Shown here piece after piece: positions 8,543 through 17,236 of a stretch of DNA of 64,000 nucleotides (the first letter of the stretch is position 1; the number at the start of each line of letters is the position of its first letter). The translations under genes were made by a program, and so were the position numbers. Origin of the DNA: Micromonospora lutea. GTDB taxonomy: Bacteria; Actinomycetota; Actinomycetes; Mycobacteriales; Micromonosporaceae. Below the pieces are notes generated by a model, which saw nothing but the letters and a program-made list of their open reading frames with translations, ran no database searches and was not told where the DNA came from. The stretch lies in contig NZ_BOPB01000002.1 of the NCBI RefSeq assembly GCF_016863535.1, forward strand, positions 124,001 through 188,000, given 5' to 3'.

Positions 8543-8651
8543 GAAACCTCCTCATAGGTCAGGGACTCGCCCGGGGCAGGCGTGGCCGGATGTCGTGGAT
8601 CCGTACCCGCCGCCCCGGGCGTCCGCTGTCCCTCGTATCCTTTGCACACGA

Positions 8652-10838
8652 TCATCGATCAAACAACCCCCGGACGGATCGAGGTCGATGATCAAGCATC
8701 GCAGCCACCCGCACAGTCCGGTCCCCGCCCGATCCGACGCCACCCGTGTCGGTCGGCGCCGGCCGTGGTGCCGGTTTGGCCAGGGCGCTCGGCCACCAGG
8801 TGCGGCGGCCCAGGTCCAGCGTCAGCGCCGGGACGAGCAGGCTGCGCACCAGGAACGTGTCGAGCAGCACACCGACGCTGAGGATGACCGCCATCTGCAC
8901 CGTCGGCACCATCGGCAGTACGCCGAGCGCGGCGAACGTGGCAGCCAGCACCACACCCGCGCTGGTGATCACGCCACCGGTGACGGTCAGCGCGTGCAGC
9001 ACACCCTGCCGGTGGCCGAGCCGCACGGTCTCCTCCCGAGCCCGGGTGGCGAGGAAAATGGTGTAGTCGACGCCGAGCGCCACCAGGAACAGGAACATCT
9101 GCAACGGGGTGGCGACGAAGAGCTCCGGATAGCCCATCGCGTCGAGGATCAGCCCGGCCACCCCCAGCGCGGCCACGTAGGACAGCAGCACGCTGGCCAG
9201 CAGCAGCAACGGCGCGACCAGCGCACGCAGCAGCAGCACCAGGATGGCGAAGACCACCGCCAGGACCAGCGGCACCACCGTGCGATTGTCCCGGTCGATC
9301 GTCCGCTCCTCGTCGAGCAGGTACGCCGTGTCTCCGCCGACGAGCGCCTGCGCCTGCGGAACGGTGTGCAGCGTGTCGCGCAGCCGCTGCACGGTGGCCA
9401 GCGCCGCGTCGCTGTCCGGCGAGTCGGCCAGGACCGCGGCGAAGCGTACCCACCGGTCGTCCGGCGACAGTTCCGCCGCGCCCACCTCGGCCACCCCCGG
9501 CACGGTACGCGCAGCGGCGCTCACCTGGTCGGCGGTAGCGGCGGTGGCGAGGATCTCTGCCGGGGCGACAGTACCGCTCGGATAGTGCGCCTCGATGATC
9601 CGCTGGCCGGTGATCGAGCCGACCTCGGTGGTGAAGGTCTTCTCCCCGGGCAGGCCGATGCTCAGGTTGCCGATGCCGAAGCAGAGGACCACCAGCACCG
9701 CTGCCGTACCCAGCCACACCGGCCGAGGCCGCCGGCCGACGAAAGCGGCGATGCGACGCCACAACCCATGCTGGGCCGCCACGTCGAGCCCGGCCGCATC
9801 GGGTGAGTAACGCGGCACGAACGGCCAGAACAACCACCGCCCGAGGATGACCAGCACGGCCGGCAGCAACGTGGTCATGGCCAGGAAGGCGGCCACGATC
9901 CCCACCGCCGCGACCGGACCGAGCCCCCGGGTTGCGGGCAGGTCCGCGGCGAGCAGGCAGAGCAGGCTCAGGGCGACGGTGGCAGCCGAAGCGACGATCG
10001 CACCGTACGACCGGCGCAGCGCGACCGCCATCGCCACGTGCCGGTCGGCGTGCCGGCGCAACTCCTCCCGGTAGCGGGCGATGAGCAGCAGCGCGTAGTC
10101 CACGCCGACACCGAAGACGAGCACGGTCATGATGCTCTGGCTCTGGAAGTCCACGGCCAGGTCGGCGTGCTCGGCCAGCAGGTACACCGCCGCGCTGGCG
10201 AGCTGGTTGGCCAGCGCGACCGTGATCAGCGGGATCAGCCACAGCACCGGGCTGCGGTAGGTGATGAGCAGCAGCAACGCCACGGCTGTCGCGGTCGCCA
10301 GTAGCAGTGCCCCGTCCATGCCCTCGAACGCCTCGGAGACGTCGTTCTCGGTGGCGGCCGGGCCGGTCAGGACGGTCGTCAATCCGGCCGGTGTCTCGCC
10401 GACCAGGTGGTCCTTGACCGCCGTGACCGCCTCAGCGCGCTGCTCCGCGTCCCCGGCGACCGGGAAGGCGAGCAGCACCGCCTGGCCGTCCTCGCTGGGC
10501 GCCGGTGGGGGCACCTGGCCGCCCTCGGCGTACCGGGAGAACTTCGCCCGGTCGGCCTCGACCCTGGCCCGGTCGGCGTCGGTGATCCCGCTTTCGCGCA
10601 GATAGACGGCGACGGCGACCGCGTGTGGATCATGCGACTGCGGGAACGCCTGCTGCGTCCGCTGGATCGCCCGGCTGGTCTCGGCGCTGGTCGGCAGCGC
10701 GCCGAGGGTGTCGTTCTCCTGCGCCTCGGTCAGCTTGGCGGCCAGCGGCCCGGCGGCGACGACCAGGAGGAGCCAGAGGAGCAGCAGCGCGTACTTGCTG
10801 CGGCGTCCCGGCGTCAGCACGGTTCTCTCGGTGATCAT
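8652..10838 (-). CDS. MMPL/RND-superfamily transporter
   Basis: 728 residues with a cytoplasmic start, helix 1 near residues 18-36, a large extracytoplasmic domain, five further helices, and the same pattern repeated in the second half, as in MmpL/actinorhodin-type RND exporters. Typical segments are FGVGVDYALLLIARYREELR and FLVALGVDYTIFLATRAREE, each with the conserved GVDY of helices 4 and 10 that carries the proton relay. ATG 10838 was preferred to upstream starts because the family begins at this helix. It is divergent from the histidine kinase at 10949, so the two-component pair may control it. Likely cargo is a lipid or hydrophobic metabolite. Confidence 0.88.
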   Translation of the reverse strand: MITERTVLTPGRRSKYALLLLWLLLVVAAGPLAAKLTEAQENDTLGALPTSAETSRAIQRTQQAFPQSHDPHAVAVAVYLRESGITDADRARVEADRAKFSRYAEGGQVPPPAPSEDGQAVLLAFPVAGDAEQRAEAVTAVKDHLVGETPAGLTTVLTGPAATENDVSEAFEGMDGALLLATATAVALLLLITYRSPVLWLIPLITVALANQLASAAVYLLAEHADLAVDFQSQSIMTVLVFGVGVDYALLLIARYREELRRHADRHVAMAVALRRSYGAIVASAATVALSLLCLLAADLPATRGLGPVAAVGIVAAFLAMTTLLPAVLVILGRWLFWPFVPRYSPDAAGLDVAAQHGLWRRIAAFVGRRPRPVWLGTAAVLVVLCFGIGNLSIGLPGEKTFTTEVGSITGQRIIEAHYPSGTVAPAEILATAATADQVSAAARTVPGVAEVGAAELSPDDRWVRFAAVLADSPDSDAALATVQRLRDTLHTVPQAQALVGGDTAYLLDEERTIDRDNRTVVPLVLAVVFAILVLLLRALVAPLLLLASVLLSYVAALGVAGLILDAMGYPELFVATPLQMFLFLVALGVDYTIFLATRAREETVRLGHRQGVLHALTVTGGVITSAGVVLAATFAALGVLPMVPTVQMAVILSVGVLLDTFLVRSLLVPALTLDLGRRTWWPSALAKPAPRPAPTDTGGVGSGGDRTVRVAAMLDHRPRSVRGLFDR

Positions 10839-10948
10839 GCCTTCGATCCTCGGTCGGCCACCGCCCACGGTCAGGAATGCCTGCTCCCGTACCCGAGGTG
10901 GTGACAGCACCACCGATCCGGCCGCGCCGGTGCCGGAGAATGAGCGTC

Positions 10949-12253
10949 GTGGACAGCTCCGTACCGGCCCGGATGTGGCGATGGATGCGACCCGGCGTGC
11001 TCGCCGCGGTGCAGGGCATCGTCGTGGCGTCACTCTGCCTGACCCTCAACGTGGCGCTGTTCGTGCTGTCGGTGGTGTCGCTGGCGCTGGTCCCGGTGCT
11101 CGGCATCGGGATCGTGCTCTTCCCGGCGGTGACCATGCTGGTGCGCTGGGCACTGTGGGGGCAGCGCCGGCTGAGCCGGTGGAGCCCGACGCCGATCGCG
11201 TCGCCGTACCAACCGATGCCGACCGGCGTCCGCCTCGGCACCTGGCGGTGGTTCCGGTGGGTGATCTCCGACGCGGCGACCTGGCGGGACCTGGCCTGGC
11301 TGCTTCCCGGCACGGTCACCGGCCTGCTCTGCCTGCTGGCGGCCGGGATGCAGGCGTACGGCGTCGAAGGCGTCCTGCTGGTGCCGGTGCTGCTGTACTC
11401 CCTCCTCGACTGGTACGGCTACGGCGTCTTCTGGCCGATGGAGAACCTCGCGCAGGCCTGGCTTTCCGCACCGCAGGGGTGGCTGCTCCTGCTCGGCGGG
11501 CTGACCGTTGCGCCGTGGCTGGTGCGGGCGCACTTCCGGGTCGCCGCCTACTTCCTCGCCCCGACCCGGGCGCAGGAGCTGGCGTTGCGGGTACGGCACC
11601 TCGCCGCCACCCGCGCCGACACCATCGACACCCAGGCCGCCGAGCTGCGGCGCATCGAACGTGACCTGCACGACGGGGCGCAGGCCCGGCTGGTGGCGCT
11701 GCGGATGAGCATCGGCCTCGCCGAGGAACTCATGGCCGACGACCCGGCGCGGGCGGCGCGGCTGCTCAGCGAGGCACAGGAGGCCAGCGGTCAGGCCCTG
11801 GTCGAGCTCCGTGATCTCGTACGCGGGATCTACCCACCGGTGCTCGCCGAACGCGGCCTCGACGGCGCGGTGCGGGCCCTCGCCCTGACCGTCGCCCTGC
11901 CCGTGGAGCTCGAGGTGGAGCTGCCCGGTGGCCCGCCGGCGGCGGTCGAGTCCGCGGTGTACTTCGCGGTGGCCGAGCTGCTGACGAATGTGGTCAAGCA
12001 CAGCGGTGCCGGACGGGCCTGGATCCGGCTGACCCACTCGGCGGGACGGCTTCGGGCGGAGGTCGGTGACGATGGGCGGGGCGGGGCCACGGTCGGCGGG
12101 GGAAGCGGGCTGGCGGGTGTGCGCCGCCGGCTGGCGGCCTTCGATGGCACGATGACCGTCACGAGTCCGCCCGGCGGACCGACCGTCGTCACCATGGAGC
12201 TGCCGTGCGCGTTGTCATCGCCGAGGATCTCGCCCTCCTCCGGGACGGGTTGA
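10949..12253 (+). CDS. NarL-type sensor histidine kinase
   Basis: 434 residues. The N-terminal half holds four to five membrane helices in a putative sensor domain (LVPVLGIGIVLFPAVTMLV is typical). The HisKA_3 dimerisation segment follows, with the phospho-acceptor His near residue 239 in IERDLHDGAQARLVALRM. The HATPase domain has the N box AELLTNVVKHSGAG and G boxes DDGRGG and GSGLAGVRRRL. GTG 10949 has GGAG 10 bases upstream; ATG 10940 is the alternative but sits too close to it. It overlaps the response regulator by 49 bases, so the pair is co-translated. The signal is unknown. Confidence 0.9.
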   Translation: MDSSVPARMWRWMRPGVLAAVQGIVVASLCLTLNVALFVLSVVSLALVPVLGIGIVLFPAVTMLVRWALWGQRRLSRWSPTPIASPYQPMPTGVRLGTWRWFRWVISDAATWRDLAWLLPGTVTGLLCLLAAGMQAYGVEGVLLVPVLLYSLLDWYGYGVFWPMENLAQAWLSAPQGWLLLLGGLTVAPWLVRAHFRVAAYFLAPTRAQELALRVRHLAATRADTIDTQAAELRRIERDLHDGAQARLVALRMSIGLAEELMADDPARAARLLSEAQEASGQALVELRDLVRGIYPPVLAERGLDGAVRALALTVALPVELEVELPGGPPAAVESAVYFAVAELLTNVVKHSGAGRAWIRLTHSAGRLRAEVGDDGRGGATVGGGSGLAGVRRRLAAFDGTMTVTSPPGGPTVVTMELPCALSSPRISPSSGTG

Positions 12254-12849
12254 CCCGCCTCCTCGACGCGTACGGCTGCCAGGTCGTCGAGGCCGTCGCC
12301 GACGGGCCGTCGGTGCTGCCGGCGCTGATCCGGCACCGGCCCGACGTGGCGGTGCTCGACGTACGGCTGCCGCCCACCTTCACCGACGAGGGCCTGCAGG
12401 CGGCGCTCGCCGCCCGTCAACAGCTGCCCGGCCTGCCGGTCCTGGTGCTGTCGCAGCACGTCGAGCAGTTGTACGCGCGCGAGTTGCTCGCCGACCGGGG
12501 CGGCGGAGTCGGATACCTGCTCAAGGACCGGGTGTCGAACGTGGGGCAGTTCGTCGACGCGGTCCGCCGTGTCGCCGACGGCGGCATGGTGATGGACCCG
12601 GACGTGGTGTCGCAGTTGCTGGCGCGTAACGCGGGCGCGGACCGGCTGGGGGTGCTCACCGCCCGGGAGCGGGAGGTGCTGGGACTGATGGCGCAGGGTC
12701 GGTCGAACGCGGCGATCGCCGGGCGGCTCTTCGTGACCGAGAAGGCGGTCAGCAAGCACATCAACAACATCTTCAGCAAACTGGGACTACCGCAGTCGGG
12801 GGACGACAACCGGCGGGTGTTGGCGGTGCTCGCGTACCTGGACGGCTGA
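12205..12849 (+). CDS. LuxR/NarL-type response regulator
   Basis: 214 residues. The receiver domain carries the acidic pair in VVIAEDLALLRDGL, the phospho-acceptor Asp near residue 52 in VAVLDVRLP, and the Lys in GYLLKDRV. The C-terminal LuxR helix-turn-helix reads LTAREREVLGLMAQGRSNAA then TEKAVSKHINNIFSKL. GTG 12205 lies 5 bases after GGAG and inside the kinase frame, indicating translational coupling. The nearest candidate target is the divergent MMPL promoter between 10838 and 10949. Confidence 0.93.
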   Translation: MRVVIAEDLALLRDGLTRLLDAYGCQVVEAVADGPSVLPALIRHRPDVAVLDVRLPPTFTDEGLQAALAARQQLPGLPVLVLSQHVEQLYARELLADRGGGVGYLLKDRVSNVGQFVDAVRRVADGGMVMDPDVVSQLLARNAGADRLGVLTAREREVLGLMAQGRSNAAIAGRLFVTEKAVSKHINNIFSKLGLPQSGDDNRRVLAVLAYLDG

Positions 12850-12896
12850 GGTAGGGCCCCGGCCGTCGGGTGGCGCGGGTAGCCGAAGATGTCGCC

Positions 12897-13256
12897 ATGA
12901 TGATGGCGAAAAGCCGCCGGAAGAAGCGGGGCTCCTGTCGTGACGCCGGCTGCGACGGCCTGTCCGCCTGCGACTGCTCCCTGTTCACCACCCTGCTGCT
13001 GGCCGGTGCCACCCTCGCGCAGGTCGTCCCGCCACGGCTCGCCGACAGCGCCGGCCGGGCGGCCATTCTCGGGTACCGCCGGTGGCTCTCCCCCCGCTGG
13101 CCGGGGCAGTGCCGGTACGTCCCCACCTGCAGCACCTACGGCCTCGCCGCCGTCGAGCAGCACGGCCTCGCCGTGGGTGGACGGATCGCGGCGGCGCGGA
13201 TCAGCAGCTGCACCGCAGACCTGCCGCCGGCCAACCCACCCCGACCCGGAAGCTGA
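12897..13256 (+). CDS. yidD: YidD-type membrane protein insertion efficiency factor
   Basis: 119 residues. The core matches YidD: AILGYRRWLSPRWPGQCRYV followed by PTCSTYGLAAVEQHG, the CR(Y/F)xPTCS motif of the family. YidD is a small peripheral membrane protein that assists Sec/YidC insertion. It usually sits between rnpA and yidC. This copy is away from that cluster, so it may be a second copy. Three consecutive ATG codons make the start uncertain, and 12897 is the first. The extension before the core, KKRGSCRDAGCDGLSACDC, is Cys-rich and unusual. Confidence 0.8.
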   Translation: MMMAKSRRKKRGSCRDAGCDGLSACDCSLFTTLLLAGATLAQVVPPRLADSAGRAAILGYRRWLSPRWPGQCRYVPTCSTYGLAAVEQHGLAVGGRIAAARISSCTADLPPANPPRPGS

Positions 13257-13264
13257 CCCGCCGC

Positions 13265-13283
13265 CGGTCGGTCCACCCGACCG
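13265..13283. terminator. Hairpin between convergent yidD and kinase genes
   Basis: CGGTCGG-TCCAC-CCGACCG, a 7-bp stem in the 27-base gap between the two stops. It is flanked by a direct repeat of AGCTGACCCGCCG (13250 and 13287). A bidirectional terminator is likely. Confidence 0.5.
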
Positions 13284-14294
13284 TCAGCTGACCCGCCGCG
13301 TCGACCCGTCGAGGCAGGACAGCGCCGTCTCCAGGTGGGCGCTGGCCTGCTGTCGGATCGGCGCGTACTCCTCCACCGGATAGCAGCGGGTGGCGTCCTC
13401 GGTGAGCAGGATCAGGTCCAGGTACATCTGGTACAGCCGCAGCCGACCGTGTTCCGCGTCGGTGAGGTGATCCCGGCCCAGGTAACCGGGAAGCAGACCG
13501 GGCACCTCCGCCGGGTCGATGAAGAGCGCCAGCGACACCAGCTCGGCGAGCGGGTCACCGTAGAAGGCCCGCTCGCCGTCGATGATCCCCTCGACGGCGA
13601 AGCCGTCGCCGTCCGGCTGGACGAAGATGTTGCCGTCCCACAGGTCGAAGTGGACCAGTGCCGGGCGGGTCACCTCGTCGAGCAGGTCGGCGTGCCGGTG
13701 GATGAGCCGGCCGATCGTCTCCGCCGGTGCCGGCAACTCCCGGTCGTAGGTCACGGCATCGGCGAGGATGTCGTCGATGATGGCCAGGAACGACGTCCGC
13801 CAGCTCGCCGAACGGGTACGCCCGTCCCGGCGCGGATAGCCGAAAAGCTGCCCGGTCACCGTGTTCAACCGGGCCGCGAGCGCGCCGATCTGGTGGCGCA
13901 GCGCCGTCACCTGCGCCGGGCTCATCGCCTCCTTGGCGGTTTCGAACGACTCGCCACGTAACCGGTCCACGATGAGGTACCCGACATCCGGGTCCGCGGC
14001 GCGCAGCGCCGGCAGCGGCAGCCCGACCTCCGCCGCCCGCCGGTAGAACTCCACCTCGGTACGCATCAACTCGACCTCGTACCGCAGCAGCGGCAGCTCC
14101 GGCGAAGGCGCGACCTTCATCACCAGCTCGCGACCGTCGGCGAGGGTCACCCCGTACGTGGCGTTGAAGTAGCCGTCCGTGAACTCCATGACGTCGCGCA
14201 GCTCGACCTGCGCCCCCAGGGCCTGCCGCAGCAGACCGGCGATCTCGTCCCGGGACAGATCGCGCTTGGTGATGCTCCGCACGCGGGGGAGCAT
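13284..14294 (-). CDS. Phosphotransferase (aminoglycoside/choline-kinase fold)
   Basis: 336 residues of the APH superfamily. The catalytic loop is ALVHFDLWDGNIFVQ near residues 212-226, with the HxDxxxxN Asp and Asn. The metal Asp lies in VEGIIDGERAFYGDPLAEL. Glu replaces the more common Trp or Phe after IIDG, which is seen in many uncharacterised actinomycete homologs. It probably phosphorylates a small hydroxyl substrate; antibiotic resistance cannot be claimed. ATG 14294 is chosen, and a GTG at 14282 is possible. A second Tat-exported hydrolase gene follows upstream on the same strand, 45 bases away. Confidence 0.82.
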   Translation of the reverse strand: MLPRVRSITKRDLSRDEIAGLLRQALGAQVELRDVMEFTDGYFNATYGVTLADGRELVMKVAPSPELPLLRYEVELMRTEVEFYRRAAEVGLPLPALRAADPDVGYLIVDRLRGESFETAKEAMSPAQVTALRHQIGALAARLNTVTGQLFGYPRRDGRTRSASWRTSFLAIIDDILADAVTYDRELPAPAETIGRLIHRHADLLDEVTRPALVHFDLWDGNIFVQPDGDGFAVEGIIDGERAFYGDPLAELVSLALFIDPAEVPGLLPGYLGRDHLTDAEHGRLRLYQMYLDLILLTEDATRCYPVEEYAPIRQQASAHLETALSCLDGSTRRVS

Positions 14295-14338
14295 CCCACC
14301 CGTGGAAAGACTTCCACAACCACCGATAAGTCTGTTGC

Positions 14339-15364
14339 TCAGCGGAGTGCGACGAAGGGGCGGTTGAGGTGCGCGGTGGCGAGCACCGCGCGCTCGCGGC
14401 GGGCCGCGTCGAGCAGGCGGTGACGGGTCAGCCGGGCCAGGTCCTGGTCCGCCTCGTACCGGTAGGCGACATCCGGGGCGGCGAGTTGGACGGCGTGGAC
14501 GAGCACGTCGCCGGTGACCACCACCTGGTCGTGGCGACCCCCCTCCACCAGCACCGACTGGTGTCCCGGCGTGTGGCCGGGGGTGGGCACCACCCGGATG
14601 AGATCGCCGTGGCGGGCGGCCGGGCTGCGGCGGGCGGGGTCGCCGTTCAGCACCACCGCACCGTCCACCGGGTGCAGTCGCCCCGCCGCCCGCAACGGTC
14701 GCACCACGTACCCCAGCATCTCGCTGCCGGCCGCTTCCAGCGCGTCGATCTCGCGCTGCTGCACCACGTACCGCGCGTTGGGGAACATCGGCACCCCCTG
14801 GGCCGTGACCGTCCAGCCGGCGTGGTCCTCGTGCAGGTGCGTCAGCACCACCGTGTCCACCTGCCGTAGGTCGATGCCGCTGCTGGCCAGCAGGTGCGGT
14901 AGGGCCCCCGGCACGGGTGCCCACGCCGCGGCCGGGCTGCCCTCCGGCCCGATGCCGGTGTCCACCAGCGTGTACCGGTCGCCGGGACGGCGGATGGCGT
15001 AGCAGCGGAAGTCCAGGTGCCACGCCCGGTCCGGCCCGAACGCGGCCGGGTCGATGCGCCGCGCCGCCGCCCAGTCCCGCTCCGACGCCCCGGAGAAGGC
15101 GTCGTCGTAGGTGAGGAAGAACGGGCCGGCGGCGTCGCGCAGCGCGAGAACCTCGAAGCAACCCACCGACCGGACAGCCGGCCGCTCGGGCTGGACCTGC
15201 GCGGGTCGGGTCGCTGCGGTGCGGGCCTGCGCGGGTCGGCCTTGCGCGGGCGGGGCCTGCGCGGGTCGGCCCTGCGCGGGCGGGGCGGTGAGGACCGCGC
15301 CGCCCACCGCCGCCGCCCCGAGCAGCAGCGTCCGCCGCCCCACCGATCCATTCTGGTACGACAC
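14339..15364 (-). CDS. Tat-exported metallo-beta-lactamase-fold hydrolase (lactonase-like)
   Basis: 341 residues. A twin-arginine signal (GSVGRRTLLLGAAAVGG) leads into a repetitive Ala/Pro/Gln segment made of PAQGRPAQ-type units (residues about 30-58). The catalytic motif THLHEDHAG lies near residue 175, with GHTPGHQS and TGDVLVHAVQ supplying the further zinc ligands. The arrangement resembles AiiA/AttM lactonases and related hydrolases. GTG 15364 has AGGAGG 6 bases upstream. It is divergent from a winged-helix gene at 15530, with a large perfect stem-loop between them. The substrate is unknown. Confidence 0.85.
   Translation of the reverse strand: MSYQNGSVGRRTLLLGAAAVGGAVLTAPPAQGRPAQAPPAQGRPAQARTAATRPAQVQPERPAVRSVGCFEVLALRDAAGPFFLTYDDAFSGASERDWAAARRIDPAAFGPDRAWHLDFRCYAIRRPGDRYTLVDTGIGPEGSPAAAWAPVPGALPHLLASSGIDLRQVDTVVLTHLHEDHAGWTVTAQGVPMFPNARYVVQQREIDALEAAGSEMLGYVVRPLRAAGRLHPVDGAVVLNGDPARRSPAARHGDLIRVVPTPGHTPGHQSVLVEGGRHDQVVVTGDVLVHAVQLAAPDVAYRYEADQDLARLTRHRLLDAARRERAVLATAHLNRPFVALR
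15205..15290. repeat. Tandem GC-rich repeat encoding Pro-Ala-Gln-Gly-Arg units
   Basis: The word CCTGCGCGGGTCGG and close variants recur about six times in tandem. On the minus strand they encode the PAQGRPAQ linker between the Tat signal and the hydrolase domain. Copy number may vary between strains by slippage. Confidence 0.6.
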
Positions 15365-15406
15365 AGAGCCCTCCTTCGTCCACGGTCGCGTACGACGACC
15401 GGCTGG

Positions 15407-15470
15407 TGGCAACTTCAGGGAAGGTGTCCCTTCGTCGCGGCGGGAGGCCGCTTCTTCCCTGAAGTTGCCA
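15407..15470. repeat. 64-bp perfect stem-loop, REP-like or regulatory
   Basis: TGGCAACTTCAGGGAAG, a 30-base loop, then the exact reverse complement: a 17-bp perfect stem. It lies in the divergent promoter region between the hydrolase (15364) and the winged-helix gene (15530), so it is not a terminator. It resembles the 71-bp elements at 47377 and 55886 in design but not in sequence. Confidence 0.7.
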
Positions 15471-15516
15471 GCAGATCAGCGGGGCGAGGGCGGGTGCCAA
15501 GCATTCGAGAGGCTTC

Positions 15517-15529
15517 TAATGTTGGCGCT
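15517..15529 (+). promoter_or_regulatory. Possible -10 of a leaderless transcript
   Basis: TAATGT at 15517-15522 sits exactly 7 bases before GTG 15530, and no ribosome site lies within 15 bases of that GTG. This fits a -10 element whose transcript begins at the start codon, common in actinomycetes. No clear -35 is seen. Confidence 0.45.
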
Positions 15530-16573
15530 GTGCTGACCCTGCACGTCGACGCGGACCGGCTCGTCCGGTCACGGTTCGCGCTGTCGCGGCTGGCGGAGGT
15601 CACCAACGCCCTGGAGGTGCTCGCCCACCCCGAGCGGGCACCGTACGCCCGCGACTGGGTGACCCACGCCCGGCGAGCCCTCGACCCCGACTCGGTCGAC
15701 GTGCTGTTCGCGCTGGTCAACGCCGCCACCGGGTACATTCCCGACTTCCTGTCCCCGCTGCCCGGCAGCTACCAGCCCACCCTCGACGCGGAACTCGCCG
15801 CCGTGGCGGCCACCACCGCCGAGGACGTCCACCGGCAACTGCGGACGGCGTTCCGGATCGGCCCACCCCCGCCGGACCTGCTGGAGCGCAGCCCGACCGG
15901 ACGCGACCCGCGGCCCCCACTGCCGGCCACGGTCGCCGATCTCCTCGCCCGACGTGGCGAGACGGCGCTGCTCACCCGCGTCGTCGACCAGCTCGCCCGC
16001 TTCTGGCGGCACACGCAGGCCGACCTGTGGCCGACCCTGCACCGGGTGCTCGACGACGATGTCCGCCACCGCGCCACCCGGGCCACCCGGACCGGGCTCG
16101 CCGACATCGTCCGTACCCTCGACCCGAGGCTCACCTGGGACGGCCGTCAGCTCACCCTCGACTCGCCCGCCGACCTGTCCCTCGACGCGGCGCAGGGGCT
16201 CATCCTGTCCCCGTCGGCGTTCCTGCCCCGCCCAGCGGTGTATCTCGGCGCACCCGGCCTGGTCATGGTCGGCTACCCGGCGCGGGGGCGGGGCCAGGTA
16301 TGGTCGCGGCCCGCCCCGGTCGACGAGAAGACCGGCATGCTCGGCGCCCGGCGCGCCGCGCTCCTGACCGACCTGAACATGCCGCTGACCACCACCGAAC
16401 TGGCGGCGCGACACCGGATCAGTCCGGCGACCGCCTCGTACCACCTGGGGCGGCTGCGCCGCGCCGGCCTCGTGGTGTCCCGGCGGGAAGGACATGAGGT
16501 GCGGTACGAGCGGACCCGCTCGGCGGTGCAACTGCTGCGAGCACTGCGCGCCGGCGACGACCGCCGCGCCTGA
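15530..16573 (+). CDS. Winged-helix (ArsR-like, DUF5937-type) transcriptional regulator
   Basis: 347 residues. The N-terminal 250 residues form an all-helical then beta-rich sensor-like region beginning LTLHVDADRLVRSRFALS, common to actinomycete ArsR-like regulators with DUF5937. The C-terminal winged helix reads MPLTTTELAARHRISPATAS, YHLGRLRRAGLV, then a short wing. GTG 15530 is used, and TAATGT upstream suggests leaderless translation. It is divergent from the Tat-exported hydrolase, which is a possible target. The ligand is unknown. Confidence 0.82.
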   Translation: MLTLHVDADRLVRSRFALSRLAEVTNALEVLAHPERAPYARDWVTHARRALDPDSVDVLFALVNAATGYIPDFLSPLPGSYQPTLDAELAAVAATTAEDVHRQLRTAFRIGPPPPDLLERSPTGRDPRPPLPATVADLLARRGETALLTRVVDQLARFWRHTQADLWPTLHRVLDDDVRHRATRATRTGLADIVRTLDPRLTWDGRQLTLDSPADLSLDAAQGLILSPSAFLPRPAVYLGAPGLVMVGYPARGRGQVWSRPAPVDEKTGMLGARRAALLTDLNMPLTTTELAARHRISPATASYHLGRLRRAGLVVSRREGHEVRYERTRSAVQLLRALRAGDDRRA

Positions 16574-16704
16574 CCTGCGCTGACGCCTGCTCAGTGCCCA
16601 CCCGGGATTGTCGGAGTTCCGTTCTCGACGCTTCGATCGCGGGACGGGTGTCGCCCGGCAACCTGAAAACTGCGGTTGCCTGAGGATTGGGCGGACAACG
16701 GTGA

Positions 16705-16881
16705 ACTCTGCTTATAGCATCAGTGCTATGGCCTGGGGTAGCGTGTCGGAGGATCATCCTGCTGACGGCGTTCCGGAAGACCACGATGCGAGAGGACCGT
16801 GAGGTTGAGCGAGCTCGCCGGGCGCTCGAGCGTTGCTTGGCTGAACGGCACACCGTGGTCGAGGGGGCAGAGTATGAATGA
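16705..16881 (+). pseudogene. C-terminal remnant of a RelE/HigB (Gp49-like) toxin
   Basis: The 58 open codons after a TGA at 16702 encode RRIILLTAFRKTTMREDRE and VERARRALERC, the typical end of phage-derived Gp49-like RelE/HigB mRNA interferases. The first half of the toxin (about 55 residues) is absent, and none of the three frames upstream to 16573 resembles it. The stop overlaps the antitoxin start, the normal toxin-antitoxin layout. GTG 16723 could start a short product, but it would lack the N-terminal half of the fold. Confidence 0.7.
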
Positions 16882-17173
16882 TCGAGTGGACTGGAATGAC
16901 CTGCGGGAACGCCGGATGGCCGAGCCCGGTGTGGCGGAGGCATACGAGGCGACCCGCCTAGCTTTCGAGCTCGGTCAGGAGGTGCGGCACCTCCGGGAGC
17001 GCAATGGCTGGAGCCAGAGTCAGTTGGCTCGGGCCGCAAGCATGACGCAGTCGGCGGTAGCCCGCTTCGAAGCTGGCGGCACCGTGCCGACCTTGGCGGT
17101 CCTCGAACGTCTCGCCCGTGCCCTCGACCGGAAGCTGGATGTGAAGTTCAACCCGAAGGCTGACGCCGCCTGA
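16874..17173 (+). CDS. XRE-family antitoxin (HigA-like), orphaned
   Basis: 99 residues. The N-terminal helix RERRMAEPGVAEAYEATRLA is a typical antitoxin start. The helix-turn-helix follows at residues 38-67 (LRERNGWSQSQLARAASM, TQSAVARFEAGG) and the tail ends LDRKLDVKFNP. It overlaps the toxin remnant by 8 bases. ATG 16874 is chosen because the longer frame from 16799 runs through the toxin sequence. With its partner broken, it may survive as a DNA-binding regulator or immunity against related toxins. Confidence 0.85.
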   Translation: MNDRVDWNDLRERRMAEPGVAEAYEATRLAFELGQEVRHLRERNGWSQSQLARAASMTQSAVARFEAGGTVPTLAVLERLARALDRKLDVKFNPKADAA

Positions 17174-17236
17174 TCAGGTAAAACTGCGGCCTCGGCGCGG
17201 TGAACCATGCGTCCATCGAGCGGTGGTGGGGTACGA

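Noticed and set aside
8650..8693. GATCATCGA/TCGATGATC inverted repeat as a terminator of the MMPL gene
   Set aside because: The left arm includes the stop codon and the 26-base loop is large, so a terminator role is weak.
16608..16802. 64-codon + frame before the antitoxin
   Set aside because: No motif, overlaps the toxin remnant in another frame and its codons look random.
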